Origin: Spirochaetales bacterium
GTDB lineage: Bacteria; Spirochaetota; Spirochaetia; DSM-27196; SLAA01
DNA length: 33,296 bases
Reading direction: 5' to 3'
Assembly: GCA_007127105.1 (NCBI GenBank)
Contig: SLAA01000172.1
Span: 1-33,296 of the forward strand
Below the pieces are notes generated by a model that made no database searches, was not told the DNA's origin, and worked only from the letters and a program-made list of their open reading frames with translations. Positions 1-8,481 of the stretch are shown in pieces (the stretch's first letter is position 1; each line of letters opens with the position of its first letter). The translations under genes and the position numbers were made by a program.

Positions 1-1401
1 CTTGCGAGCAGCAACGATGAGTACCTCAGAGACCGAAGTGTCGATATACACGACGTTGCTAAACGCCTTTTGGACCACCTCATGTTTAGAGAGCGAATCT
101 CGCTGGCCGACCTGAGCAGTGAGGTCATTCTGGTGGCGCATGACTTGTTGCCGTCGGATGCTATATCCATGAACAAGCGGATGATTCGCGGAATTGTGCT
201 GGATGCTGGTGGTAAGACCTCACACACCGCAATTCTGGCGCGTTCCTTTGAGATACCGGCGGTGCTCGGGCTTTCCAACATCACCTCCTTAATTCGCACC
301 GGCGAGGAACTCATTGTTGACGGCAATCGCGGTCGCGTTGTAACCAAACCTACCGCGAAGCTGCGTGAACAGTACGAGCGAAAGCAGAGTGAGTGGCAGC
401 GACGTGAAGTCCACCTCATGGGACTCAACGACCTTCCGGCCGAGACACGTGACGGCAAGCTTATTCAGCTCAAAGCAAATATTGAGGTGCCGGAAGAGGT
501 AGAGGCTGTGCTCTCGCATGGTGCAGACGGAGTTGGACTGTATCGTTCGGAGTTTCTGTTCATGCGTCCTGGTCCGCTTCCTGACGAGGAAGAGCAGTTC
601 TCGGCCTACGCGACGGTGTTGAAGTCAATGGATGATAAACCGGTCACCATTCGTACGCTTGACCTCGGCGCGGACAAGATAGCGCGCAGTCTGGGCGAGA
701 ATGATGATGACAATCCCATACTCGGTTGGCGCGCAATTCGCTTGTGCCTCTCAATGCCGGAATTGTTCCGGACTCAGCTTCGTGCCTTGTACCGCGCCTC
801 GGTATTCGGCGAATTGCGAATAATGTTTCCTATGATTTCCGGGATTGAGGAGTTGAGTCAGGCGCTTGAGATGCTGGAGTCGGTAAAGTCTGACCTGAAG
901 CGCGAAAAGGTTGCCTTCCGCGAGGATATACCGGTGGGGATCATGATTGAAGTACCCTCGGCGGCCATGACTGCCGACATCCTTGCCCGCAAAGCGGACT
1001 TTTTCTCTATTGGAACCAATGACCTCATTCAGTACACATTAGCTGTGGATCGTGGGAATGAGAAAATTGCGTATTTGTATGAGCCGTTCCACCCGGGCGT
1101 GTTACGCATGTTGAAGCTGATAATCGAGGGCGCTCACGCCAAGGGGCTGGCAGTAGGGATGTGTGGCGAGATGGCTGGCGATCCTATGTCGACGGTGGTT
1201 TTACTGGGCCTCGGTCTAGATGAGTTCAGTATGGGCTCGGTGGGCATACCCGAGGTCAAGCGCATTATACGTTCGGTGTCGATGGCGGAGGCGGAAGAGC
1301 TGGTCGGAAGCATCCTGGAAATGAAGTCCTACGTTGAAATTGATGAGTTCGTTGCACAGTATATGGAGAAAAATTTTGAGCTCAAGCTCTATGAAAGCTA
1401 A
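1..1401 (+). CDS. ptsI: PTS enzyme I (phosphoenolpyruvate-protein phosphotransferase), 5' end cut by window
   Basis: Cytoplasmic first enzyme of the sugar phosphotransferase system; it takes phosphate from PEP onto a histidine and passes it to HPr. The frame is open from base 1 with no start, so about 100 N-terminal residues lie outside; 466 codons are visible against about 575 in the family. Visible motifs are the phospho-histidine loop GGKTSHTAILARS (His codon at 223-225), the PEP-binding segments YRSEFLFM and IRTLDLGADK, the SIGTNDLIQY block, and the catalytic-cysteine motif GMCGEMAGDP near the C-terminus. All key residues are intact. The stop overlaps the start of der by 11 bases, so the two are probably co-transcribed. 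HPr is not in the window, so whether it drives sugar uptake or only regulation cannot be told. Confidence 0.95.
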   Translation, partial: LASSNDEYLRDRSVDIHDVAKRLLDHLMFRERISLADLSSEVILVAHDLLPSDAISMNKRMIRGIVLDAGGKTSHTAILARSFEIPAVLGLSNITSLIRTGEELIVDGNRGRVVTKPTAKLREQYERKQSEWQRREVHLMGLNDLPAETRDGKLIQLKANIEVPEEVEAVLSHGADGVGLYRSEFLFMRPGPLPDEEEQFSAYATVLKSMDDKPVTIRTLDLGADKIARSLGENDDDNPILGWRAIRLCLSMPELFRTQLRALYRASVFGELRIMFPMISGIEELSQALEMLESVKSDLKREKVAFREDIPVGIMIEVPSAAMTADILARKADFFSIGTNDLIQYTLAVDRGNEKIAYLYEPFHPGVLRMLKLIIEGAHAKGLAVGMCGEMAGDPMSTVVLLGLGLDEFSMGSVGIPEVKRIIRSVSMAEAEELVGSILEMKSYVEIDEFVAQYMEKNFELKLYES

Positions 1402-2845
1402 ACTACCAATAGTTGTTGTAGCTGGCCGACCGAATGTCGGTAAGTCCACCCTGTTTAACCGTCTCGTTGGGCGCCGACGTGCAATTACCGACGCGATGCC
1501 TGGCGTTACTCGCGATCCAGTCTCGGCCGAAGCCAGGATTGGTGATCGTCGGGTGCGAATGGTTGATACTGGTGGTGTTGGAATTGGCGAAAACGAGATG
1601 GATATCCTGGTTGCAGAGCGAAGTCTCCGAACGGTGGCCGATGCCGATGTGGTAATCCTGGTAATGGACGGCACCGAGACTACCGGTGAGGATGAGGACT
1701 TTGTCGAAAAGTTGCGTCAGGTTGCGGACAGAACGGTGCTGGTCGTCAACAAAATAGACAACCCGGAACGCGAAAGTCTTGTCGCGGCGTTCTATGAGTA
1801 CGGATTCGCCCGAGTTGTTGGCGTTTCTGCCGCTCACGGACTTGGGCGTGAGGAACTCGAGGAAGCAGTACTGGAAATACTCGCACGTAGATGCCCATTG
1901 CCAGAAGCAGAGCCGGAGACAACAGTCGAGTCAGAGTTCTCAAACGCGCAAGACGGGTATGAAAGCAGGGACGAAGCCGAGATTGAGGCAGATCTTGCGC
2001 AAGCGGTGGCGGTGGAAGAAGCGGCAGAGAAGAAGCGCGTCGCGGACCAGCCGCTAAAGCTGGCGTTGATTGGGCGACCCAACACCGGCAAGTCGAGTCT
2101 GGCAAATCTGCTGACAGGGGGCGATTTTTCGCTGGTCTCCAGTATACCGGGCACTACGCGGGACGTTATTGAGTCCGAGTTCATGCATCGTGGCGTGCAT
2201 ATTCAACTGCTTGATACTGCGGGCATTCGCCGCAAGAGCAAGGTTCATGACGATGTTGAGTACTACTCGGTGAACCGATCTATTCAGGCCGCCGAGCAAG
2301 CTGATGTTGTGGTGCTCATGATCGATGCCGTAGATAACGTTGCCGAACAGGATAAGCGCCTGGCCTCACTCGTTATCGACCGTGGTTGTGCGGTTATTCT
2401 CGCATTGAACAAGTGGGACCTGCTGGATCCAATTAGCAATCTCGAGCAGGCCATGATTGATAGGGTGAGGTTCATATTCCCTATTTTGGAGTTTGCACCT
2501 ATTGTTCCGCTTTCGGTCATTGAGAAACGCGGCATAGATGAGCTGCTCAAGACCGTACTCAAGGTACATCGACAACAGCAGTTTCATGTTGATACCGGCC
2601 GGCTCAACTCTGCGCTCAAGCGTTGGGTTGAGTCAAATCCGCCACCGTTGGTGCAGCGGCGGCCCTTGAAAATTCGCTACATGACCCAGCCTGAGACATC
2701 GCCCATTCTCTTTGTGGCCTTTGTGAACCGCACTCGCGGGTTTCCTGAGCACTACCGTCGCTATCTCATGAACTGTATTCGGAAGGAGTTCGGCCTTAGC
2801 TCGGTGCCAATTCGGCTTGAGCTGCGGGAGCAAAAGCGAAAATAA
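1391..2845 (+). CDS. der: Ribosome-assembly GTPase Der (EngA), tandem G domains
   Basis: Essential GTPase that assists 50S subunit maturation. The 484-residue protein carries two G domains: the first has GRPNVGKS near residues 11-18, DTGG, NKID and SAAHG; the second has GRPNTGKS near residue 227, DTAG and NKWD. A C-terminal KH-like domain follows (about residues 370-484). Between the G domains is an acidic, Glu/Ala-rich linker of about 45 residues. ATG 1391 is chosen because MKAKLPIVVVAGRPNVGKS fits the usual Der start; the same frame is open further upstream, but those residues have no family counterpart. The gene overlaps the ptsI end by 11 bases and its stop abuts the ATG of the next gene, so it sits inside an operon. 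Confidence 0.95.
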   Translation: MKAKLPIVVVAGRPNVGKSTLFNRLVGRRRAITDAMPGVTRDPVSAEARIGDRRVRMVDTGGVGIGENEMDILVAERSLRTVADADVVILVMDGTETTGEDEDFVEKLRQVADRTVLVVNKIDNPERESLVAAFYEYGFARVVGVSAAHGLGREELEEAVLEILARRCPLPEAEPETTVESEFSNAQDGYESRDEAEIEADLAQAVAVEEAAEKKRVADQPLKLALIGRPNTGKSSLANLLTGGDFSLVSSIPGTTRDVIESEFMHRGVHIQLLDTAGIRRKSKVHDDVEYYSVNRSIQAAEQADVVVLMIDAVDNVAEQDKRLASLVIDRGCAVILALNKWDLLDPISNLEQAMIDRVRFIFPILEFAPIVPLSVIEKRGIDELLKTVLKVHRQQQFHVDTGRLNSALKRWVESNPPPLVQRRPLKIRYMTQPETSPILFVAFVNRTRGFPEHYRRYLMNCIRKEFGLSSVPIRLELREQKRK

Positions 2846-4165
2846 ATGCGCGAGTACTCAATCGGCGAGGTCGCCGAAATTCTCGGCGTCAAACACCATG
2901 TGCTGCGGTACTGGGAGCAAGAGATCCCGCTGGTTAATCCTGCAAAGGACAATTTCGGGCGCCGAGTGTACTCGGGGAGAGATGTCCAGATTCTCCTGCG
3001 GGTCCGCTATCTCGTGCATGAGACCGGTTACACCGTTCGTGGGGCCTCGGAACGTATATTGAACGAGCTTACCGGCCCCGCTGCAGGTAACAAAGCCAGA
3101 CTCCAGGCGGTACGTGATCAGCTGCTGCCCTTACTCGCAGATGTGAGCGCCGCCACGAACGACGGAGCCGTGTTTGTTCCCCCTAGTAACTGGGCCGACC
3201 AGGAACTCCTGTTTCATGGGCTTGAGAAGAGCACCGCTCGTGAGCGTTATGCGCTTACTCAGGCCCTCGAACGTATAGGTCGCAAGAACTACGAGCAACT
3301 ACGAGAATACCTGCTTGCCGCGCTGAACAGGACTGGGGAGTCGTCCCCTACGCAAAATGCCGACGGTACAATTCCTATTCGGCTGCGCAGTGAGGCTCCG
3401 CAGTCTAGCCAAAGAGCCATTGAGGACGAACTGTACCGTGGTGGCCAAGTCGTTTTCACGCCCGAGCTTCGCCTTAGTCGGTTTGAGTCGTTTGAGAACT
3501 CCGGTGAAGAAAAACGGCTGCTTGAGCAGTGGTCCGAACTTCTGAGGACTGCGGAGTACGAGTACGGTCGCCCGGTGCACTGGTTTCTCCCGGTCCATGT
3601 TTCGCGGAGAGACTCCATTGAACGGCTCTTTCTTGCGCGACGCAACTTTGGCCTGGCGCCGGGGCGCGTCTCATTTGTCACGGTCCAGGACATACCATTC
3701 CTCACTGAGGACGGTCTTCTCGTTCCCGCGGCGGACAAGCCAACGCCAGCCTGTTTCTACGACCCGCAAACCGCCGGAATGCTGCTCCTTGGCAATGGGA
3801 GTCTTCGTGAACGGGTGACGAGGATCGAAGCCGACAGGGTTTGGGTCTTTTCGTTGCTTAAGGCTCCACAGCAGTTGTTTGACATTGGACTCGCAGCGCT
3901 TCAGAAACATGAGGGTGCCGAGTTGTGCATTGAGGCAGAGCGCCTGGGCGAAGGGCGTTACAGCCCCACCGGGAAAATGGTACTGCTTCCCACACTTCTG
4001 CATCGACCTGCCGGACCCCTTCCCCTGCAGGTGCGTTTTGATTCGCCGTTACATTCCGATCGTGGAAGTACCGATATTTCTAAGAGGACGGCGCGTCTAG
4101 GTGTGCGTGTGATAGACTTGTACTACTGGAGTGAAAACTCGGTGGTGGCTGCCCAAGGAGAGTAA
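2846..4165 (+). CDS. MerR-type regulator fused to a degenerate UDP-sugar pyrophosphorylase-like domain
   Basis: Seen: residues 1-70 are a MerR winged-helix DNA-binding domain (YSIGEVAEILGVKHHVLRYW, then a wing and RRVYSGRDVQIL). A typical MerR protein is 120-280 residues; this has 439. Residues about 115-375 resemble eukaryote-type UDP-GlcNAc/UDP-glucose pyrophosphorylases: a helical DQELLFHGLEK segment like the family's QEHLLRFWNEL, and the RRNFGLAPGRVSFVTVQDIP stretch followed by a DG turn, like FGL-x-V-FFQQ-x-LPA-x-DG. The family's nucleotide loop (LAGGQGTRLG) and PDGNGG motif are replaced by unrelated residues, so catalysis is unlikely. Inferred: a regulator that senses a uridine nucleotide or UDP-sugar through a dead enzyme domain. 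The start is adjacent to the der stop, and a secreted hydrolase candidate follows after 5 bases. The HTH call is firm; the second domain is by-eye similarity. Confidence 0.8.
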   Translation: MREYSIGEVAEILGVKHHVLRYWEQEIPLVNPAKDNFGRRVYSGRDVQILLRVRYLVHETGYTVRGASERILNELTGPAAGNKARLQAVRDQLLPLLADVSAATNDGAVFVPPSNWADQELLFHGLEKSTARERYALTQALERIGRKNYEQLREYLLAALNRTGESSPTQNADGTIPIRLRSEAPQSSQRAIEDELYRGGQVVFTPELRLSRFESFENSGEEKRLLEQWSELLRTAEYEYGRPVHWFLPVHVSRRDSIERLFLARRNFGLAPGRVSFVTVQDIPFLTEDGLLVPAADKPTPACFYDPQTAGMLLLGNGSLRERVTRIEADRVWVFSLLKAPQQLFDIGLAALQKHEGAELCIEAERLGEGRYSPTGKMVLLPTLLHRPAGPLPLQVRFDSPLHSDRGSTDISKRTARLGVRVIDLYYWSENSVVAAQGE

Positions 4166-4170
4166 GCTGC

Positions 4171-5502
4171 ATGCTACCGAAAATCCGCAAATGTTTTGGC
4201 CTTCCCAAAACCATTGGTATGTGTCTTGTTCTCCTTAGCGCTGTAACGCCCTACGCAGCAGGGTTTGATGCTCGTCTTGAGGAGCTGGTACCTGACAACA
4301 GCGAAGTACGGAGAGCACAGTCATCTCTTATGCGGGCTCCGGACGCCGAGCTGCGAACCTTTGAGCCGAGCACCGAGACCCAGCGTAGTTGGGATCACCG
4401 GGTACGGGTAGAAACGCGAGACGAAGGCGACTATCTCTACGTTCTCTTTCTTAACGAGAGTTTTGGAAGATATCCGGTTTGGGGAGCCGGGAGTTACATC
4501 GTCCGACGCCCGCGTGCGGCTGCCGAACCTGATCAAGTGAAAATCTTTCTTCGCAGTGACCCCGGATATTACCTTCGGATCTTTCCCCACGAGAAACGTT
4601 CTCGGATGGATCTTCATATTGCCGACGTCGCTACATCACGCAACATTCCGGTCCCGCTGAGTTTTGAGCAGGTTCTCCGAGAGCCGCTGCATAGGATCAT
4701 GGAGCTTACACGCCGCACCGTTGACTGGCCGGTTCTTTTTCCTGTGGGCGGGTCTCAGAACTATGCGGCGGTTGAGACCATGGTGCGCCGTGCTCGTGCA
4801 GCATTGAGTGATCTCCCCGATGCTGAGGACGGGGCCATGGATGAGCATGGAAACCTGGTATTCATTGAGTCGCTCGTTCTCCAGGATCAAGAGCCGGGTT
4901 TCAACTGTTCTGGCTTTGCCAAATGGATTGTTGATGGACTCATTCATCCATTGAGCGGTAGGTATCTCAGCATCGAGCAACTGAAAAGGAAACATCCGGA
5001 TCATCGCGGGCACAGGTGGGGTTTGCAGCATGACGAGCTGCGTGACCCGTATTTCGGTCTGGACTGGACCCGCAATTTGGCCTTGGCGGCACATAGTTTG
5101 CATGTACATGGTACCGAGGTTCCCGATCAAAATATCGATCCACGAGCAGCCGACGTGAATTCGGTACCATTCTCGCGCTATACTCGTGATGTCGGGTTTC
5201 CGGTAACGGAGCTTGGTCGGATTATGTACCTGCTTGCGGTCTCAGAGCCCGGCTATTTCTACTTGGCATCGCTTAGCCGGCCTTTCGGCGAGGAGCCGGT
5301 GTTACGACAACATACGCATGTTGCGGTATTATTTCCGTACTTTGATAGCAACGGAATATTTCGCGTGGTAGTTATGGAGCGCAATGTTGAATCCAGTCTG
5401 GTATCTCTTAGGCGACGCTACGAAACCGAGTTCATACATCTGGTTCGAGTTCGGGCCGACGACCGTTACGAACCCCCTCACATTGGCAGGGCGGGGGAGT
5501 AG
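4171..5502 (+). CDS. Secreted protein with candidate Cys/His hydrolase centre, function unknown
   Basis: I do not recognise a named family. The 443-residue product starts with a basic stretch and a hydrophobic segment (residues about 13-30, ending TPYAAG) that looks like a signal peptide, so it probably acts in the periplasm. Residues 244-250 read FNCSGFA, close to the nucleophile motif of NlpC/P60 peptidases (DCSGF), and HTHVAVLFPY at 381-390 could supply the histidine, with Glu403 or Asn405 as third member. This order (Cys, then His about 137 residues later) fits papain-like folds but is longer than a standard NlpC/P60 domain. An AAGGAGAG ribosome site lies 8 bases before ATG 4171. It is 5 bases after the MerR-fusion gene and probably its operon partner. 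Peptidoglycan or peptide hydrolysis is inference only. Confidence 0.7.
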   Translation: MLPKIRKCFGLPKTIGMCLVLLSAVTPYAAGFDARLEELVPDNSEVRRAQSSLMRAPDAELRTFEPSTETQRSWDHRVRVETRDEGDYLYVLFLNESFGRYPVWGAGSYIVRRPRAAAEPDQVKIFLRSDPGYYLRIFPHEKRSRMDLHIADVATSRNIPVPLSFEQVLREPLHRIMELTRRTVDWPVLFPVGGSQNYAAVETMVRRARAALSDLPDAEDGAMDEHGNLVFIESLVLQDQEPGFNCSGFAKWIVDGLIHPLSGRYLSIEQLKRKHPDHRGHRWGLQHDELRDPYFGLDWTRNLALAAHSLHVHGTEVPDQNIDPRAADVNSVPFSRYTRDVGFPVTELGRIMYLLAVSEPGYFYLASLSRPFGEEPVLRQHTHVAVLFPYFDSNGIFRVVVMERNVESSLVSLRRRYETEFIHLVRVRADDRYEPPHIGRAGE

Positions 5503-5509
5503 CCCCGCG

Positions 5510-5538
5510 TTGAATATCAACTTCATACGGAGTACACT
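5510..5538 (+). promoter_or_regulatory. Candidate promoter of the TPR/TonB operon
   Basis: TTGAAT (5510-5515), 17-base spacer, TACACT (5533-5538). The predicted transcript start near 5545 is only about 3 bases before ATG 5548, and the nearest GGAG is 15 bases away, too far for a usual ribosome site. This suggests a leaderless mRNA. Confidence 0.4.
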
Positions 5539-5547
5539 CAAGTCACG

Positions 5548-8478
5548 ATGAAAAAACTCTTGCTTCTCGTATTCCTCTCGGTATTCGTGCAGACAGCACA
5601 TTCACGGACCGCAGCGGATCGCACTATTTTTCAGGAAGCCGAGGCTCGTTTTCGGGTGCAGGACTATGAGCTTGCGTTGGATCGATATAATGCACTCATT
5701 ACTCGCCATCCCAGTTCACCACACCTGCCGGACGCGCAGTTTAGACGTGGTGTGACGCTCAGCCGTTTAGGGCGACATGAAGAGGCGCTCGTGGCCTTGC
5801 GACGGGTAGAGACACGCTTCCGGTCCACACAGTTTCTTGAGTTTGTCCCGTTTTGGCAGGGTATTTCGAACTATCATCTTGGGCGATATACCGACGCGCG
5901 AACGGCATTTGGAGCTTTCCTTGCCGACCGCGACAACAGTGAGCTTGTTCGACAGGCTTTGTTGTACCGGGCACTGGCGCACTCGGCACTCAATGATCCT
6001 GAGTTAGCTATTGACGACTTATCTCGTCTTATTTCTTACCTGGAAAGTCCTGAGCGGGAGAGCTATGCGGTCGCGTTGTATCTATCGCTGATGCTTGGGG
6101 AAGGCCGGATCGAAGAGGGTGTGAGCTTTGCCGAGCGGCTGAATCTAGACGAGGTTGAGGCAGCCTGGACTGCCTCAGTTGCGTTGTACCTTGGCGAACT
6201 GTTTCTGCTTGATGAAAGGGCGAACGAGGCGGAGGCGTACTATCGGCGTGTGTTGGACACCGAGCCGAGTGCCGACGCGACTGTTGTTGCCCCGGCCTTG
6301 ACGCGTCTATTCCAGGCGGCCTTGCGGTCCGAAGATGAACAGAGTATGGATGAGCTGGTGAGGAGCGCCGAGCAGCGGCTGGCGACTCATCCTTTCCTCT
6401 TGAGCGAGTTCCGGCAACGGGCTGGCGTGGAGAGCTTTCGCGCGGGTCACAAGGAGCGCGCGGAGTTCTTGTTACTGCGAGCCTGGGAAATGCGTGCCAC
6501 GGTTGTTCCTGAGGGGGTAGTCCTTCTGTATCTCTCGGAGACGGCACTGGAACGTGGAGATACCGCACGGGCGCGAAGATACCTTGCGAGTTTCTCAGAG
6601 TACGGCGGTGAGGACGCTGACCGTGTGCTCTTCCGTCTCGCCAGTCTGGAGCTTTCAGAACAGAACTGGAGTCGTGCAGCAGAGCTGTTTCTTGAGTACC
6701 GGACAAGATACTCTGAGTCGGAGCGTGTTGCCGAGGCAGCCTATCAACAGTCTTTTGCTCTGTATCGCGCGGGAAACCCTGTTGAGGCCGAGCGGGTTTT
6801 GGCTCGGGTCGGATCCTTGCCGGGTGATGAGGTTCCTCCGGCGGATATCCGTCGGCTCAACGCCTCTATTCTTCGTGGGCAGAATCGAGTTCCGGAAGCG
6901 GTAGAGAGTCTTGAACTGTATCTACGGGAACGCCCCGAGAGCCTTGACGCCCGTTTTGAGTACTTGAAGCTACTTTTTCGTCTCGAACGTTACGAAGAAG
7001 TCGTTCGTCAGGCGGAGCTCATAAGCGCTGACACGAGTGTCGCTGATCAGCTTGATGCCTCAGCGCGATTTGAGCTGCGTTACCTGACCGGGCTGGCCCA
7101 CACCGCCGGGCGCCAATATCGCGCTGCGCTGTCACAGCTGGCTGGTCTGGCAGAGGATATTGCCGCCACTGATAACGGCGAGTCGCTCCGCCTCATGATC
7201 CCCTATGCCCGCTACTACACCGGTTGGGCTCGATACCGGCTCGCGGAGTACAACGAGGCAATTCGTGAGTTTGAACTCATGATTTCGGCCTATCCCGCGC
7301 ATGAGTTAACGCCACGGGCGGGGTATCTGGCCGGGTGGAGCGCATATAGTCTGGCCGAATATCGGCGCGCAGAGGACTTGCTTAGATCGGCTCTGCCGCG
7401 GGCCACAACGAATGTACAGCGTGCCGAGATCCTGTTTCTCCTTGGCCAGGCATTATCTGCCGATTCGCGCTACACCGAAGCAGCGGTGGAGTTCCGCACC
7501 GTCACGGTAGACTTTCCCGACAGCGGGCTAGCCGATCACGCGCAGTTCGAGTATGCTGGCGTCCTGCAGGCCCAGGGCCGTCTTGAGGCGGCCGCAACGG
7601 CCTATCAAGCAGTATACGATCGCTATCCCACGAGCGGAGTTGCCGGGCGGGCTTTGTATAATCGGGGTGAACTGTTCTTCCAGGCCGAGCGTTATGCAGA
7701 TGCACGCCAGGCCTACCTGGAGTATAGACGGGCTTTTCCTGAGGGATCGTTGTTTGATGCTGCGTTATACTGGGGTGGTCTTGCATCCTCACGTCTGGGG
7801 GAACCGGCAGGAGCCTTGCTGCTTTGGAATCAGCTCATTAACGAACACCGTGAAAGCAGCTTCCGGGCCGATGCCATGATTCAGACTGCGCGTCTGCATG
7901 AGTCACGGCGAGATTATCGCAGTGCTCTGAACGTGCTGACACAGTTGCTGGTCGCGTACCCTGAGCAGGCCGCTACCGCCGAGGCTCGCCGAAGGGCAGA
8001 TGAGCTTGTGTTGCTTATTGGGGGCATTGGTGAACGTGAGGCCTCGTTGCTTGTGCGCATTGAGTCCGGCAATAGGGCGGCAACGCCTGAGGGTAGGGCG
8101 GCAATTCTTGAGCTCGGTCGGAGCGTCATTGTTGAGGGACTCGGTGGAGTTAACCTTGGCCTCATTATTCCGATGCTGCAAGAGACTGCCGCGGTTGCAC
8201 AGGAGGCGCCTTCAGCAGCTGCAGAGGCACTGGTCTTGCTTGGCGAGCATGCCCGCAGTGTAGGTGAAAACGCTGCGGCGGCCGAGTACTATCTAGAGGC
8301 GGCCGCAACCGATCCTGCCGATGCGGACCGCACCGCACGAAGTCTGTTCCGCGCAGGTGAGGCCTACCAGCGTATGGGGCGCCGTCCCGAGGCCGAGGCC
8401 TTACTGGAGCAACTCCAGGAGAACTTCCCCAACTCAAGCTGGACCGAGCAGGCTCGCCGCGTCCTTGGAGGGCAGTAA
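5548..8478 (+). CDS. Large periplasmic tetratricopeptide-repeat protein
   Basis: A 976-residue protein with an N-terminal signal peptide (MKKLLLLVFLSVFVQTAHS) followed almost entirely by TPR-type helical repeats of about 34-36 residues, many showing the pattern Y/G-x-x-A-x-x-x-F/Y ending in a Pro turn (for example RYTEAAVEFRTVTVDFPDS and RYADARQAYLEYRRAFPEGS). TPR arrays act as protein-binding scaffolds; in the periplasm they serve secretion, peptidoglycan or outer-membrane assembly. It is the first gene of a run with a barrel candidate, exbB, exbD and tonB, spaced by 3 to 12 bases, so a scaffold role in that envelope system is likely but inferred. The repeats are too diverged to name an orthologue such as CpoB or BamD, and the protein is much longer than either. 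Confidence 0.85.
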   Translation: MKKLLLLVFLSVFVQTAHSRTAADRTIFQEAEARFRVQDYELALDRYNALITRHPSSPHLPDAQFRRGVTLSRLGRHEEALVALRRVETRFRSTQFLEFVPFWQGISNYHLGRYTDARTAFGAFLADRDNSELVRQALLYRALAHSALNDPELAIDDLSRLISYLESPERESYAVALYLSLMLGEGRIEEGVSFAERLNLDEVEAAWTASVALYLGELFLLDERANEAEAYYRRVLDTEPSADATVVAPALTRLFQAALRSEDEQSMDELVRSAEQRLATHPFLLSEFRQRAGVESFRAGHKERAEFLLLRAWEMRATVVPEGVVLLYLSETALERGDTARARRYLASFSEYGGEDADRVLFRLASLELSEQNWSRAAELFLEYRTRYSESERVAEAAYQQSFALYRAGNPVEAERVLARVGSLPGDEVPPADIRRLNASILRGQNRVPEAVESLELYLRERPESLDARFEYLKLLFRLERYEEVVRQAELISADTSVADQLDASARFELRYLTGLAHTAGRQYRAALSQLAGLAEDIAATDNGESLRLMIPYARYYTGWARYRLAEYNEAIREFELMISAYPAHELTPRAGYLAGWSAYSLAEYRRAEDLLRSALPRATTNVQRAEILFLLGQALSADSRYTEAAVEFRTVTVDFPDSGLADHAQFEYAGVLQAQGRLEAAATAYQAVYDRYPTSGVAGRALYNRGELFFQAERYADARQAYLEYRRAFPEGSLFDAALYWGGLASSRLGEPAGALLLWNQLINEHRESSFRADAMIQTARLHESRRDYRSALNVLTQLLVAYPEQAATAEARRRADELVLLIGGIGEREASLLVRIESGNRAATPEGRAAILELGRSVIVEGLGGVNLGLIIPMLQETAAVAQEAPSAAAEALVLLGEHARSVGENAAAAEYYLEAAATDPADADRTARSLFRAGEAYQRMGRRPEAEALLEQLQENFPNSSWTEQARRVLGGQ

Positions 8479-8481
8479 GCC

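Noticed and set aside
1334-1390. Upstream extension of der
   Set aside because: The extra residues overlap ptsI deeply and have no Der counterpart; ATG 1391 matches the family start.
2846-4165. Active UDP-sugar pyrophosphorylase
   Set aside because: The nucleotide-binding glycine loop and PDGNGG motif are missing, so enzyme activity is unlikely.
6029-6706. 225-codon open frame antisense to the TPR gene
   Set aside because: Low-complexity Arg/Pro/Ser product typical of a shadow frame; the plus strand shows continuous TPR repeats.
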